From Hsuehochloa calcarea (lineage: Eukaryota; Streptophyta; Magnoliopsida; Poales; Poaceae): a stretch of DNA of 64,000 nucleotides. Each line of letters opens with the position of its first letter. Position 1 is the first letter of the stretch. The stretch lies in the NCBI GenBank assembly GCA_036346395.1, contig CM070613.1:21446818-21510817 (forward strand), written 5' to 3'. The position numbers were made by a program, and so were the translations under genes. This document shows, in pieces, positions 46,484 through 57,712 of this stretch. The notes beneath the pieces were generated by a model. The model was given only the letters and a program-made list of their open reading frames with translations, was not told the origin of the DNA and searched no databases.

Positions 46484-47845
46484 CCAAAAATGAAATGTGA
46501 CTTGAGTTTTTGGCCGGACCAAAAATAAAGGCTGTAGGTAAAAAAGGATTCTTCTACACTTGTCTTATAATTTTGAAGCTTTGAGCCAAAAGTTTTATTC
46601 GTTTTAAATTTCCAGATAGGGTGCTGATTTTCAGAGAGAAAATCTGGCCATGTTATTGTGCTGGTGGTTAGACCGGCCATGTGTGGTAGTCTGACCGATT
46701 TTACCCTTTTCGTTGGCCGGCGAGGTGGCGATGATCGTGGGTTAGGTCAATTTCATGTGTTTTAGTGTATGTGTTGCATGATGCATGTTTTGACTAACGT
46801 GAGTTAAGTTACGAAGAACTTATGTCCGAAATCGATTTTTTGGTCTATTGTTGTGCATGAGGCGTTGAAGGTCAACGACAGTCAACAGCGAGAATGATCA
46901 GGACTAGGCTTGGAGAGTTGTGGTCCTAAATAATCGATGATGTCAGGTGAAGTCATTGGACTCAGGCATGGCGCACGAGACGCAAGGATGACCGAACGGG
47001 AAGTTCAGTGTGATGGGTTGCATCAAGCGACGCGGGGGTCGATGCAAATACCATGGTTGTTTCGGTGGAAGCCGGATAGAAGAGACTTGCCAACACGAAA
47101 AGAGTCGTTGATCAACCTACACGTGACGAAGCATGGGATTGCTTCAGGAAGATTGGACTTGGTCTTTGGAGAAGGATCGAGAAGGGGTATTTTGGCAACT
47201 TCACCAAAATACTGCCTTGCTGACCTTTGGCTAAATCGTAGTGCAAGATGGCATAAGGAGAGGTCGTTTAGGTCAAGTGAAGATAAATATCACAAAGAAA
47301 CGGATTCAGAAAGCCGGGTTCGTCATTCGCTTTGAGAAGCGTTTGTGAGTGTAGACCAGTTTGTGTGTAGGCTAAACAGGTGTCCGTTAATGTCTTCTCT
47401 CTAAACCTAGCCTCCACTATAAAAAGGGGATATCCTGATGTGGAGTTCTCAAGTCCTTCCAAGAGAAAAAAAAAGCCTAATTTGTGATTTAGGGATCTCT
47501 GGAGTAGTTGAAGCTAGGGTTTGTGAGATATGGATTAATCGAGTGCTCAAGTTTTGAGCTTTTGTCCTACATGGTGGAGTGGATGTAAACCAACGTGCTT
47601 CTCAAATCAATCCAAGCAAAGTTTCCTCAAGATGAGCCTCTTCTTATTCTTGCTCCCTCTTTGATGGGTTTTGGGATTTTGGTGTTCCTTTAACTTTCTT
47701 GTGGTCTCTTGCTGTGATCTTGCTTGCTAAGACATGTAAAAATACATCTAGGATCATCCTGATCCTCATCTACCCATACACAAGTTTTTTTATATCAAAG
47801 TTTGAATCTCCTCGGTTCTTGTGCCTCTTTTGCCATATCTAATAA
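46484..47845 (+). mobile_element. Copia LTR (element E0), plus strand, left edge uncertain
   Basis: This matches the LTR of the minus-strand element at 47872-49687 in inverted orientation: CAACAGCGAGAATGATCAGG, ACTAGGCTTGGAGAG, GCATGATGCATGTTTTGACT and a TATA box CTATAAAAAGG at about 47417. It is followed by ATTGGTGTTATCTTGG (47845-47860), a damaged primer site, so it is a 5' LTR whose internal region is interrupted at 47872. Confidence 0.7.
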
Positions 47846-47871
47846 ATTGGTGTTATCTTGGCATTGATCTT

Positions 47872-49687
47872 TGTTGGACCGAAAAGGCGACTAGAGGGGG
47901 TTGAATAGGAGCACGCTCACTTTTTCACAAATACTTGATTCAATAATATTTCACTCCAGTAGCTATGGAAGCTATGAATATCAGTATATCAGTACAGTGG
48001 AAGACTAATATTGAATCCAATTCAAACCTCTAAGCAATACGACAAAATCAACAAAGATTGAAACAATTCAATGCACTGGCGGTCTGACCTCTGGCCTTGG
48101 GCGTTCTGACCGATTCCCTAGCGGTCTGACCTCTGACCTTGGGCGGTCTGACCGATTCCCTGGCGATCGACCTCGGCCTTAGGCGATCGACCGATTTCTC
48201 CAAAAGTAAGAAAACGACCTCGATCACGAAGATGAAAATAGATGAAACTTTTGATCTACTAATCCAAACTTGATGAAACTTGGAACACACCTTCTCAATG
48301 ATATCAGGAAGCTATTCCAAACAAAGATTGTCATAATTCTTGGAAGAATAGCGATCCTTTAGATTTTATTGAGGAGAGGTTCAAAACCGGGTAAAAACGA
48401 AAACTAGGTCAAAGCTCTTACTCGTGGGTAATTGATGATCAATATGATCCTAGATAGATTCCCACACGTCACAGCAAGCTAGATCACGTGAAGAAACCAA
48501 GTAAAAACTCACGGATCAAAGAAAGACCCAAAATTATCAAATAGAGAGAAAGAACGCAACGAGACAAAATATGATCAAACTTTCCTTGATTGATTGATAT
48601 GATCTGGGCTTACAGCCACTCTATCAATGGAGGACAATGCTCGATCCAAGAGCACGAAAATCACATCAAACATCAAGAACCCTAGCCTCCACAAAAGCTC
48701 TCCCTATGACAATTAAGGTATACAAGAATTGCAAAAGAGGCGAAGAGGTGGTGCAGCCACCACCCTTTCTTATTTATAGTGGAGGCTTAGACCTTCTAGA
48801 AGTTTGATCCTATTGGGCTCCCGTTAAGGCCCAAAACAAACGGGACACTTACGCACGTATTTTAATACGCCGTCTTTAACATCCCTTGACCTAACTACCT
48901 ACACCTTGTGCCATCTTGCTCCTCGGATTAGCTAATAGGTCACCCTTGTCCATCTTGCACCACGCTTGAGTACATTGACTTCACCCGGCATCGTCGATCG
49001 TTCTGGACCTCAGCTCTCCAAGCCTAGTCCTGATCATCCTCGCTGTTGACCGTCGTTGACCACCAAGCAACCTGCACAACAATAGACAAGTAAACCGAAT
49101 TTGTGAATAAGTTCTTCACAACTTGACCCATGTTAGTCAAAACATGCATCATGCACCATATATGCCCTGAAACTCATGACTTTGACCTAACACACGAATA
49201 TCGCCGCCACGACGGGCGACGAACTTAAGTGAAAACCGGTCGACCACCCTCAGGGGCGGTCGACCGCCCACCCCGCCGGTCGATCGCCACCTATGGGCGG
49301 TCGATCCGCCACTATGGCATCGGGACCCGCGACTAGGACTTATTTGTTTTCCTCTCTGGAAAACCGAAACCTACTGGAATTTTCAAACCAATAGAAATTT
49401 TGACTGGAGACTCCAAAAATTATGAGACCAAGTGCAATAGAATCCCCTCTCTTGCTTACACACTCTATTTTTGGCCCAGCTCAATTCTCACTACATGGTG
49501 GCGGTCCGACCGCCACCAAGGCGGTCAGATCAGCCCATGGATCGGTCGACCGCCACCACGCCGGTCGGACCGATTCGCTCGACGACATGCCAACTTTGCC
49601 GAAAACACGTGAAACGACAAACTATAAACGCCATTGCCAATTGTCACATCATCCTAAGATCTAGAGCATATCCCCATGATATCCACA
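47872..49687 (-). mobile_element. 3' LTR of copia element E1
   Basis: Minus strand: starts TGTGGATATCATGGGG at 49687 right after the purine tract AAGGGGGAGAT, and ends TTTTCGGTCCAACA at 47872. About 1.8 kb. TATA box ACTATAAATA at about 48770. The upstream part carries GGTCGACCGCC-type palindromes (49205-49330, 49495-49575) and the downstream part GCGGTCTGACC repeats (48065-48190). Confidence 0.8.
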
Positions 49688-51492
49688 ATCTCCCCCTTGA
49701 TGAACACATTGGCAATAATTCAGAAAATATAATTTGGAGGTTTGAAAAGTAAAATACTTTTGTTTTCGCACAAATGCACAACTTTGTCCATAAGTAAGAA
49801 AAAGCAATGAAAATGACCGAGATGGCATCAGAATAGCATAGGCAAGTGAGATAAGGCAAAAGAAAGCATAAAACTTTAATTTCCAGAAAAGAGTCAAAAA
49901 TCTCACTTAAGGTTCATATGAAAGAACAATTGTTCAATTGACCTATGATCGTTGTGAGGATTAGTAAATGCAATTCAAGTTCAGAAGAATCAATAAGACA
50001 ATAAGAATGCAATTCAAAAACTCCCCCTCACCATGATCCTCAAATTTTAGAAACTTTCAAAATTTCAATTTCTCCCCCTTTTATCATTTTTATATATCTT
50101 CTCCCTCTTTGTTCAAAAATGATATATTTTCTCCCCTAACATTGAAATATCTTCTCCCCCTTTGACAATGAAGTCATCAAGGAACCACGCCTTCCTCTTA
50201 TCCAGAGATAACAAATGTAGAATGAAGAAAGAAGAATAAAAAGGAGTATGCATGAAATGCAATGGAGTGGCTTCATTTTTTTAATTTTTTTTTAATTTTG
50301 ATTACAAGAAGCATTGGAGATTACCCAAAAGAACAAGCTAGCTTCTCTAATATTGCACAAACAGCATATCAAGCCTAACAACACTAGCAAGATCATGATA
50401 AGACATATATATCAAAGCTACGCACGAAGGCTAAAAAATAAAGCAATAGATTTGATCAATTTAAGCAAAGCTTCAAATTCAGCAAGTTCATCAACAGAGA
50501 TCCTAAAGTGAAACTAGCCATGTCAAAATGTCAGAGTGAGATCAAAAAATCTAACAAAGACTACATTAAGAGTCAATCAGGTCCTGTATTGAATCATTTT
50601 GCTCATTTTTCTCAAACGCCCATTTGTCAACAGTTTTCTCATTTGCACTGAATATTGAAGTTGACTAATGATCTAACTTAGTGAGAGGATCCTGGACTAG
50701 GAGCCATCCACAAACTCATCCTAAGCTTCGACCAGAAGTTGATTAAAGGTATATCTTAGTGAAGAAGATCCTGGACTAGGAGCCATCCACAAACTCTTCA
50801 TAAGCTTCTACCAGGGCGACAAATCTTGAGGTTCATGTTATTTCTGACAAGCAGTCCCCATGAGATCGTCTGGATCATCAAACTATCTCCAAGTTCATGT
50901 CTTTGACAAGCAGTCTCATAAGAATAGTTTGGCACAGTTTAAGCATAAGACAATCTTGATTTTTCATGTTTCACAAGTGCGGTTTTAGAATCTCAAGAAC
51001 ACAAAAAGTTCAAGTAATGGTCAATTTTAGATTCAAGAGCTAACAAAGCAATTCCGACAGGGCCAATGTCACAAAAGGAGCACTAATTGCGCAACTAGCT
51101 AAAACATCCACAAATTGCAATTTTTTAGTTCGACTTGTTTTATAGTTCTAGCTCATATAGTAAGACTTATCTGTATATGTGAAAGCATGATAATTCTAGC
51201 AAGTCAAAGAACTAGACATGACATTGAGTAAGAATTGAAATAGTAAAGCTCCAAAGGGTAATAGGCAAAGCTTCATCAATTTTAAAAGATAAGCAGAAGA
51301 TCTTATATTACGATGCATCTTTTTGGATTTTTTTATACCACTTGTTGTATTTTTCATATGAATGCAATGTGATACAATGAGATGCAATAAAAAGCCTAAA
51401 AACCTAAAAAGTTTAAAAAGATCAATAAGTTCAAAAGAAGAACAAGAAAAGATCAAAAGAACAAGGTAAGATCAGAAAAAATCGAACTTCCC
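49688..51492 (-). mobile_element. 3' untranslated spacer of E1
   Basis: A/T-rich sequence between the RNase H end and the purine tract. AGGATCCTGGACTAGGAGCC and AGAAGATCCTGGACTAGG mark a duplicated segment at about 50685 and 50762. No conserved reading frame. Confidence 0.6.
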
Positions 51493-52603
51493 TCATACCA
51501 ACCCATAGTGGTAAATTACCCCTAACTCGCTTCTCAAGGTGGCAAACCTAGTTGGGTCTAAAGGCTTGGTGAGGATATCAGCCAGTTGAGCCTCGGACTC
51601 CACAAAGTGTAGCACAATATCACCCTTCTCGACATGGTCTCTAAGGAAATGATAGCGAATATCTATGTACTTGGTTCTAGAGTGTTGCACAAGGTTCTTA
51701 GCAATATTAATAGCAGAAGTGTTATCACAGAAAAGAGGAACACTAGCAAAATTTAACCCATAATCCTTAAGAGTGGTTACCATCCATAAAATCTAACTAC
51801 AACAACTAGCACCAGCTATATATCCAGCTTCAGCAGTGGATTATGCAACAGAAGACTGCTTCCTAGATGACCAAGATACAAGAGAAGTGCCTAGGAAGTG
51901 ACAAGTGCCTGAGGTACTCTTCCTATAAAGCCGACAGCCCGCAAAATCAGAATGAGAAAATCCCCGAATGGACAAAGATGACGAACAGGAATACCAAATG
52001 CCATACAGAAGGGTAGAGTGTAAATACCTGAATATGCGTTTAACGGCTTGGCGATGGGAAGTCCTGAGACGCTGAAACCTCCACAGAGGCGCAGCACGTG
52101 AAGTGGATGTCGGTCTCGAGGCCATCAGTGCGAAGGAACCGATCATCTTTGCGGTACTCGCGTTGATCCACGGCTTCTCCTTCCTCATCTGGATCCAAAA
52201 CAGTCGAAGTTGCCATGGGAGTGGAGATTGGCTTGCAGTCACCCACGTGAAAACGTTTGAGCAAGTCCTTAGTGTACTTCATCTGATGGATAAAGATCCC
52301 TTCCTTGCATTGCTTGATTTGAAGCCCCAAAAAGTAATTGAGCTCTCCCATCATACTCATCTCAAATTCCTTAGACATAGTATCAGAAAAGCTAGAAACA
52401 AGACCATTAGAAGAACCACCAAAGATAATATCATTAACGTAAATTTGAGCAAGCAGGAAGTTATTACCACGCCCAAGAATAAACAAAGTCTTGTCTACCT
52501 TAGCCATTTCAAAGTCATTCTTAAGTAGGAAGGTCTTAAGTATATCATACGAGGCTTTAGGGGCTTGCTTAAGACCATACAAGGCTTTGGATAGCTTGAA
52601 CAC
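51493..52603 (-). pseudogene. E1 RT C-terminus and RNase H, broken
   Basis: Continues the polyprotein beyond the stop at 52612. RT motif reads IYVNDIIFGG where YVDD is expected, so one catalytic Asp is changed. RNase H pieces follow: CHFLGTSLVSWSSRKQ at about 51900 and CDNTSAINIAKN, IDIRYHFLRDHVEKGD, LADILTKPL at 51783-51493. The frame shifts near 52115 and 51840. Confidence 0.8.
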
Positions 52604-52612
52604 ATGATTTGG

Positions 52613-54691
52613 TTACTTGGAATTCTCAAAACCCGGGGGTTGCCTAACATAAACTTTCTCCTCAATGAAACCATTTAAAAAGGCACTTTTAACATCCATC
52701 CGATATAATCTAAAGCCCTTAGAGGCAGCAAATGCAAGCAAAATGCGAATGGCTTCTAGTCTAGCAACAGGAGCAAATGTCTCATCAAAATCCAACCCCT
52801 CAACTTGGCTAAACCCCTGGGCTACCAACCTAGCCTTGTTTCTAATTACAGAACCATCCTCATTTTGTTTGTTTTTGAAAACCCAGCGGGTTCTTATAAC
52901 ATTATGTCCATTAGGATGTTCTACTAGGTTCCAAACTTTATTCCTCTCAAAATTCTCTAATTCTTTATGCATGGCATTAACCCAGCTAGAATCCGATAAA
53001 GCATGTGATATATCGCGGGGTTCAAAAGAAGCAACAAATGAAGAGTGAGAATAGAGATTCGGATCATGATACCTGGAGCGAGTGACTCGCTCATGGAGAT
53101 TACCAATTATCTGATCCGGAGGGTGCTGCCTTTGAATGTGAAGTGGTGCACCTGGAGAGGAAAGCATATCTTCAACCTCCGCAGGTACTGTTGATGATGA
53201 AGATGCAGCAGGAGCCTTATCTGAAGGCGAAGTAGTCATAGCAGGTTCTTGTGCTGGAATAGGAGCGTCAGCAGCAGTAGATGGAAGAACATTAAATCCT
53301 TCATCATCTTCCTCTATGAATATGCTCTCTGTCACCTGTGTATCACCTGAAATATCTGATCTAGCTACAGGGCTAGTCTCATCAAAAGTGATATTGCATG
53401 TCTCTTGAACAAGATTAGTTTCAGCATTAAAAACTCGAAAATCCCTCGAATGTGCAGGATAACCCAGAAATAAACCATCAAAAGTTCTTGACTCAAATTT
53501 ATCTAGATTTCCTGTCTTCAGAATGAAACATTTGGATCCAAAGACTCGAAAGTGCGAGACATAGGGTTTTCTACCAAATCGAAGCTCATAAGCAGTTTTG
53601 CCCAAAGTAGGTCTCACAAAGACACGATTAGCAATATGGCAAGCAGTAGCAACAGCTTCGGCCCAAAATCTCCCCGATGTGCTATACTCATCTAGCATCG
53701 TCCTAGCCATCTCGACCAGGGCCATGTTCTTCCTTTCCACAACGCTATTTTGTTGAGGGACGTGTGGAGAAGAGAACTGATGCTCAATACCACGCTCAGC
53801 ACAAAAAGAAACAAATGAGGCATTCTTGAGCTCCGTGCCATTGTCACTCCGGAACGCTCTCAAGACACTTGGAAGTTCAGAAGCCAAACGAAGAACCAGA
53901 TCATGATAAAACTCAAAAGCTTCATCCTTCGAAACAAGAAAGAACACCCAAGTGTATCTAGAAAAATCATCGACTATGACAAGAATGTACCATTTTCCAC
54001 CAACTGACCGAATCCTAGCAGGACCAACAGTATCCATATGAAGCAACTCTTCCGGTCCGTCAGTCATGACCATAGTCACTGAAGGGTGTGAGGCGGCAAC
54101 TTGTTTGCAATGCCTACAGGGTGCACATACATCATCTTTGACGGCTTTGAGTTTGGGCAAACCTCTCATAAGCTTAAGGTTGCTAACTCGCGTTAGATGA
54201 TCAAAACCAATGTGCCCCAAACGATGGTGCCAAAGCCAGAACTCAGAAGAAGAAGATGAAATCAAGCATTTGAGAGAACCAGCAAGGGATTCAGAAAAGT
54301 CTACTCTAAAAATCCTAGCAACTCTAGTAATTCCAAAAACAAGCTCACCAGTTGAATCAAGCACCCGACAAGTATTTTTCTTAAATACAGTCTCATAGCC
54401 ATCATCAAGAAGTTGAGACACAGAAAGCAAATTAAACCTTAGCTTGTCCACAAGGGCGACGTCCTTGAGAATGAAACTGTCGTTCACCCTGATTGATCCC
54501 GTTCCTTCAATTCGCCCTTGTTTATTATCTCCAAAGGTGATAAAATCATTACCTGTCGACCGCGTGAAAGAGGTGAACCATTTTGCGTCTCCGGTCATGT
54601 GGCGTGAACAGTTGGAGTCGACGAACCACGTGTCCTTCCTCTTTCCGCGGTAATCCTGAAAATCAAGGAACAGAAAAACGATGTGTCTCAA
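52613..54691 (-). CDS. E1 copia polyprotein, long open segment (protease-integrase-RT)
   Basis: A 692-residue open segment of a Ty1-copia Pol. Order: protease WFVDSNCSRHMTGD (usual D-S-G reads D-S-N), integrase HHRLGHIGFDHL and CAPCRHC zinc site, then catalytic D-D-E in HMDTVGPAR, RSDNGTEL and VVERKN. RT begins at WVNAMHKELENFERNKVW, with KARLVAQGFSQ and YRMDVKSAFLNGF. It ends at a TAA where close relatives continue PNHV-KLSKALYGLKQAP, so a single Tyr-to-stop change truncates it. No start Met is expected because this is processed from Gag-Pol. It does not look capable of autonomous activity. Confidence 0.88.
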   Translation of the reverse strand: MRHIVFLFLDFQDYRGKRKDTWFVDSNCSRHMTGDAKWFTSFTRSTGNDFITFGDNKQGRIEGTGSIRVNDSFILKDVALVDKLRFNLLSVSQLLDDGYETVFKKNTCRVLDSTGELVFGITRVARIFRVDFSESLAGSLKCLISSSSSEFWLWHHRLGHIGFDHLTRVSNLKLMRGLPKLKAVKDDVCAPCRHCKQVAASHPSVTMVMTDGPEELLHMDTVGPARIRSVGGKWYILVIVDDFSRYTWVFFLVSKDEAFEFYHDLVLRLASELPSVLRAFRSDNGTELKNASFVSFCAERGIEHQFSSPHVPQQNSVVERKNMALVEMARTMLDEYSTSGRFWAEAVATACHIANRVFVRPTLGKTAYELRFGRKPYVSHFRVFGSKCFILKTGNLDKFESRTFDGLFLGYPAHSRDFRVFNAETNLVQETCNITFDETSPVARSDISGDTQVTESIFIEEDDEGFNVLPSTAADAPIPAQEPAMTTSPSDKAPAASSSSTVPAEVEDMLSSPGAPLHIQRQHPPDQIIGNLHERVTRSRYHDPNLYSHSSFVASFEPRDISHALSDSSWVNAMHKELENFERNKVWNLVEHPNGHNVIRTRWVFKNKQNEDGSVIRNKARLVAQGFSQVEGLDFDETFAPVARLEAIRILLAFAASKGFRLYRMDVKSAFLNGFIEEKVYVRQPPGFENSK

Positions 54692-54902
54692 TACTGGGGT
54701 TAGTTAAACAATACTTAGGAACCCAGTAGTGAGACACACGCCTGCGAGTCGTATGCAAAGCAGAAGTGCTATCCTTGATTTTATTTAAGGTTCTGTTATG
54801 AGCAATGGTTAAAGTAACATGAGAGTTATCCTGTCTAGGAACATGATGATGCGCATGTGATACAAATCCTAAACCAGGTTTCTTCTTTGCTATGTTACCA
54901 TG

Positions 54903-56089
54903 TCACATAGAAGCTCTAGGTTGATTAGATGAAGTTCTAGCAAAATTTTTCTTATCATTTTTCAACCTACACCAACAGAACTCAATCAAATGCTCATCCT
55001 TTTTACAATAGGTGCAATGATACTTTATACCACTAGAAGAAGCACCCTTAGACTTAACAAATAGCTGGGCAATACCTGCAGACTTAAAAATAGTTTTCGC
55101 AGGTTGTGTTTTAAATTCAATTAAGCCCTTTTCCAAGACTTGAGTAACTTTTGGGTTAGAATTATTTTGAACATGATTGTATCCTAATCCTTGCTTCTTA
55201 TAAGGAGTTTTAGACTTATCCAGAATCATGTTTAATTGTTTCTTACCTTTAGAGAATTTTTCTAAGGTATCCTTAAGATAAGCATTTTCATCTTTAAGAT
55301 TAACATATGATTCACAGGTTTTACCTTTAATGGCTCTAGCATATTTCTCCTTATATAAAGCAGTTTCAAGTTTAAGGGCTAGACATGAAGCACATGTAGA
55401 AGACTCAATACTGTCATTAAATTTGGCATATTTAGCTCTAGCTGCTTCTAAGATATCCTTGACTTAATGTTCGTGTTCTAAGCAGAAAGTGCAAAGGCTA
55501 GAATCAATAGCTCCAGAAACAACTAACTTGCTTGACTCTAAGTATTTTTCATATGGAGCAGATTTAACCTCAACTAGTTCAGTCCTAGTATTTTCAAGTT
55601 GTTGCAAGGCAATATTATGAGCAGATTGCAGTTTAGCAGATTTTGAATGCAAAGCATGGCAAGATGAACATTCATCATATTCAAGACTCTTAGCATTCTC
55701 AAGTTCTAAAGTCAAGTTACCTATTTGAGACTCTAAATCCTTGTTCCTAGCTATGACATATTCTAAAGCCTTATCCTGACTCATAAGTTGCTCAAACATA
55801 GATTCACATCTATCAGAAAGAACATCATAGGAAGGAGGTACCTCATTGTTGTCGTCATCAACGGAGTCGGCCATGAATCACAAGCCGGTGAAGTCCTTGA
55901 CCTTCCCTTTCTTCTTGTTTTGAGGGATCTCCCCCTCCTTGTCCTCCCGCTCCCGGAGTCCACATCGCTTAATGATTGATCCTCAAAAGCGGCAAGCACC
56001 CGGTGAGCGGCCTTCGTCAGCTTAATAGTATCAAACCTTGAGAGACTATGTGAGAGGTCCTCCACTCTGAGTGATGAGTATTTGACAAG
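54903..56089 (-). pseudogene. E1 Gag, C-terminal part
   Basis: Frames at 56065-55781, 55874-55464 and 55229-54903 give VEDLSHSLSRFDTIKLTKAA, a coiled-coil-like section (ESQIGNLTLELENAKSLEYD), LILDKSKTPYKKQGLGY, and an intact zinc knuckle CTYCKKDEHLIEFC. Stops and frameshifts lie near 55875, 55465 and 54903. The N-terminal half is missing at 56089, where the plus-strand element E2 begins. Confidence 0.78.
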
Positions 56090-57658
56090 TGTGTTGTTTA
56101 GATTGAGAGTTGAGGTTTTCGGTTTGGACTGCTTCGGTCGAAGTCAGGAAATCGAACTACCGTGTATGGAGCGGAAGTTCCGATTAATCGGAACTACCGG
56201 TGTTGGAAATAGGAACTTCCGATTTATCTGGGTTTTGCTCTCGGCTGAAGGAAATCGGAACTTCCGCACAAGGGGTAGCGGAGTGTCCGATAATACTGAC
56301 ATTGAGTGTTCTCTGAGATATTAAATCGGAATTAAATATCCGAAAGTCGGTTGTTAGGATATCGAAGTACCGCAGTTGTTGAGCGCGGAACTTCCGATAT
56401 TCCGACAAATGCGGATGTTCGAAATCGGAACTTCCATTGTGTTAAATGCGGAACTTCCGATTGTGTCGTAATCGCGCGAGAAGATTAAATTGTGATTTTG
56501 ATTTTGTATGAGTTTGAGTCTTATACAAATGTTGATGCTATGTTATTGTGCAATGCTATGTGATGTGTTTTTGTCTGTGTTGACTGCAGGGCATCAAGAT
56601 GGAGTCGTGGCGAGACACGTGGACCGGACTAAGCGCAGGAGGCGTTGAGGTCGAAGCGGTCGGGATGTGTCAAGACGGCGTGAATCTTGAAGCGGTTGTG
56701 AGTCGTGCACAACAAGGTGTACGGAGGCTTCGGAAGGTGCGCAAAGGCGAAGGGTCTTTTCGCAAAGCGGCAAAAGTGGAGGCGGTTCCGTTCGGTGTAG
56801 CGGGCTTAATGGGTTGGAGGCCCATTAGCAAAGGCTATAAATAGGGAGAACCACGAGTTAGGGTTAGACCTTTTGAGAGAAAATTAGGTTAGCTCTAGAA
56901 AAGGGTGTGTGTTGCCTTTTGAGAGTTTGTTGGTTTTGAGAGAATGAATGAAATCTCTTGTAATCATTCCTCTGTGTTTCCATTTGTAAACGTTTGATTT
57001 CTATCAATGAAACTCGAGTCGTTGATTACATGTTTATGCTTCTCTTTATTCCCTCTCTGCTCATGTTGAATATCTAGGGTTTTGGCATATCTTTTGTTTC
57101 GTTGTATGAAATAGCATGAAACTTCATATCTAGAATCGTTTTGGTATTGCTATTACTTCCTCAAAGTTTCATGCTCTAAGAATCGAGAATCTCGCTTATC
57201 ATTGGTTTTGGTCTTTCTTGCCCTTCTTCAAGAAATCCGCTTCGGTTCGATTATTGAATCTTTGGTTGCGATTCTTATCCATAAGGTCAAGATGGTGTTT
57301 AGGATGATGTCCTGTAAAACTTGACCTGAGAAGAGCATTCAAGATTAAGTAGTTTGGATTTTTGGGCAAAAACCCAAGCACTCGTTTCTTGATCAGATAA
57401 TCGGAGCTTCCGATTTTATCTCGCTGAAGTACCATAGCGGAACTTCGCGATACACACCGGAACTACATAGCGGAACTTCCGATCTCTCGCCCTAACTTCC
57501 GATTTCGGAAGAACGACTGAAACTGTTTTGTTATTTGATCTTGCTTCATTTACCTTCTTTAGATCTTCGAGATCTTTGTAGGCTAGTTTTAAATACGGTG
57601 AAGGGAGTATTATTTTTAAGGCACCATTCACCCCCTCTGCTGCCATTTCGGTCCTTCA
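56090..57658 (+). mobile_element. 5' LTR of copia element E2
   Basis: Likely starts TGTGTTGTTTAG at 56090 (preceding ACAAG could be target sequence) and ends TTTCGGTCCTTCA at 57658. TATA box CTATAAATAG at about 56835. The primer site TGGTATCGAGCGG (57661) lacks one A relative to TGGTATCAGAGCGG. Two clusters of CGGAACTTCCG palindromes lie at 56150-56470 and 57400-57510. The 3' LTR is beyond the window. Confidence 0.7.
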
Positions 57659-57712
57659 ATTGGTATCGAGCGGTTAGCTCTTCTTGATAGATCTTAACCG
57701 GTCGGTTGAGCC

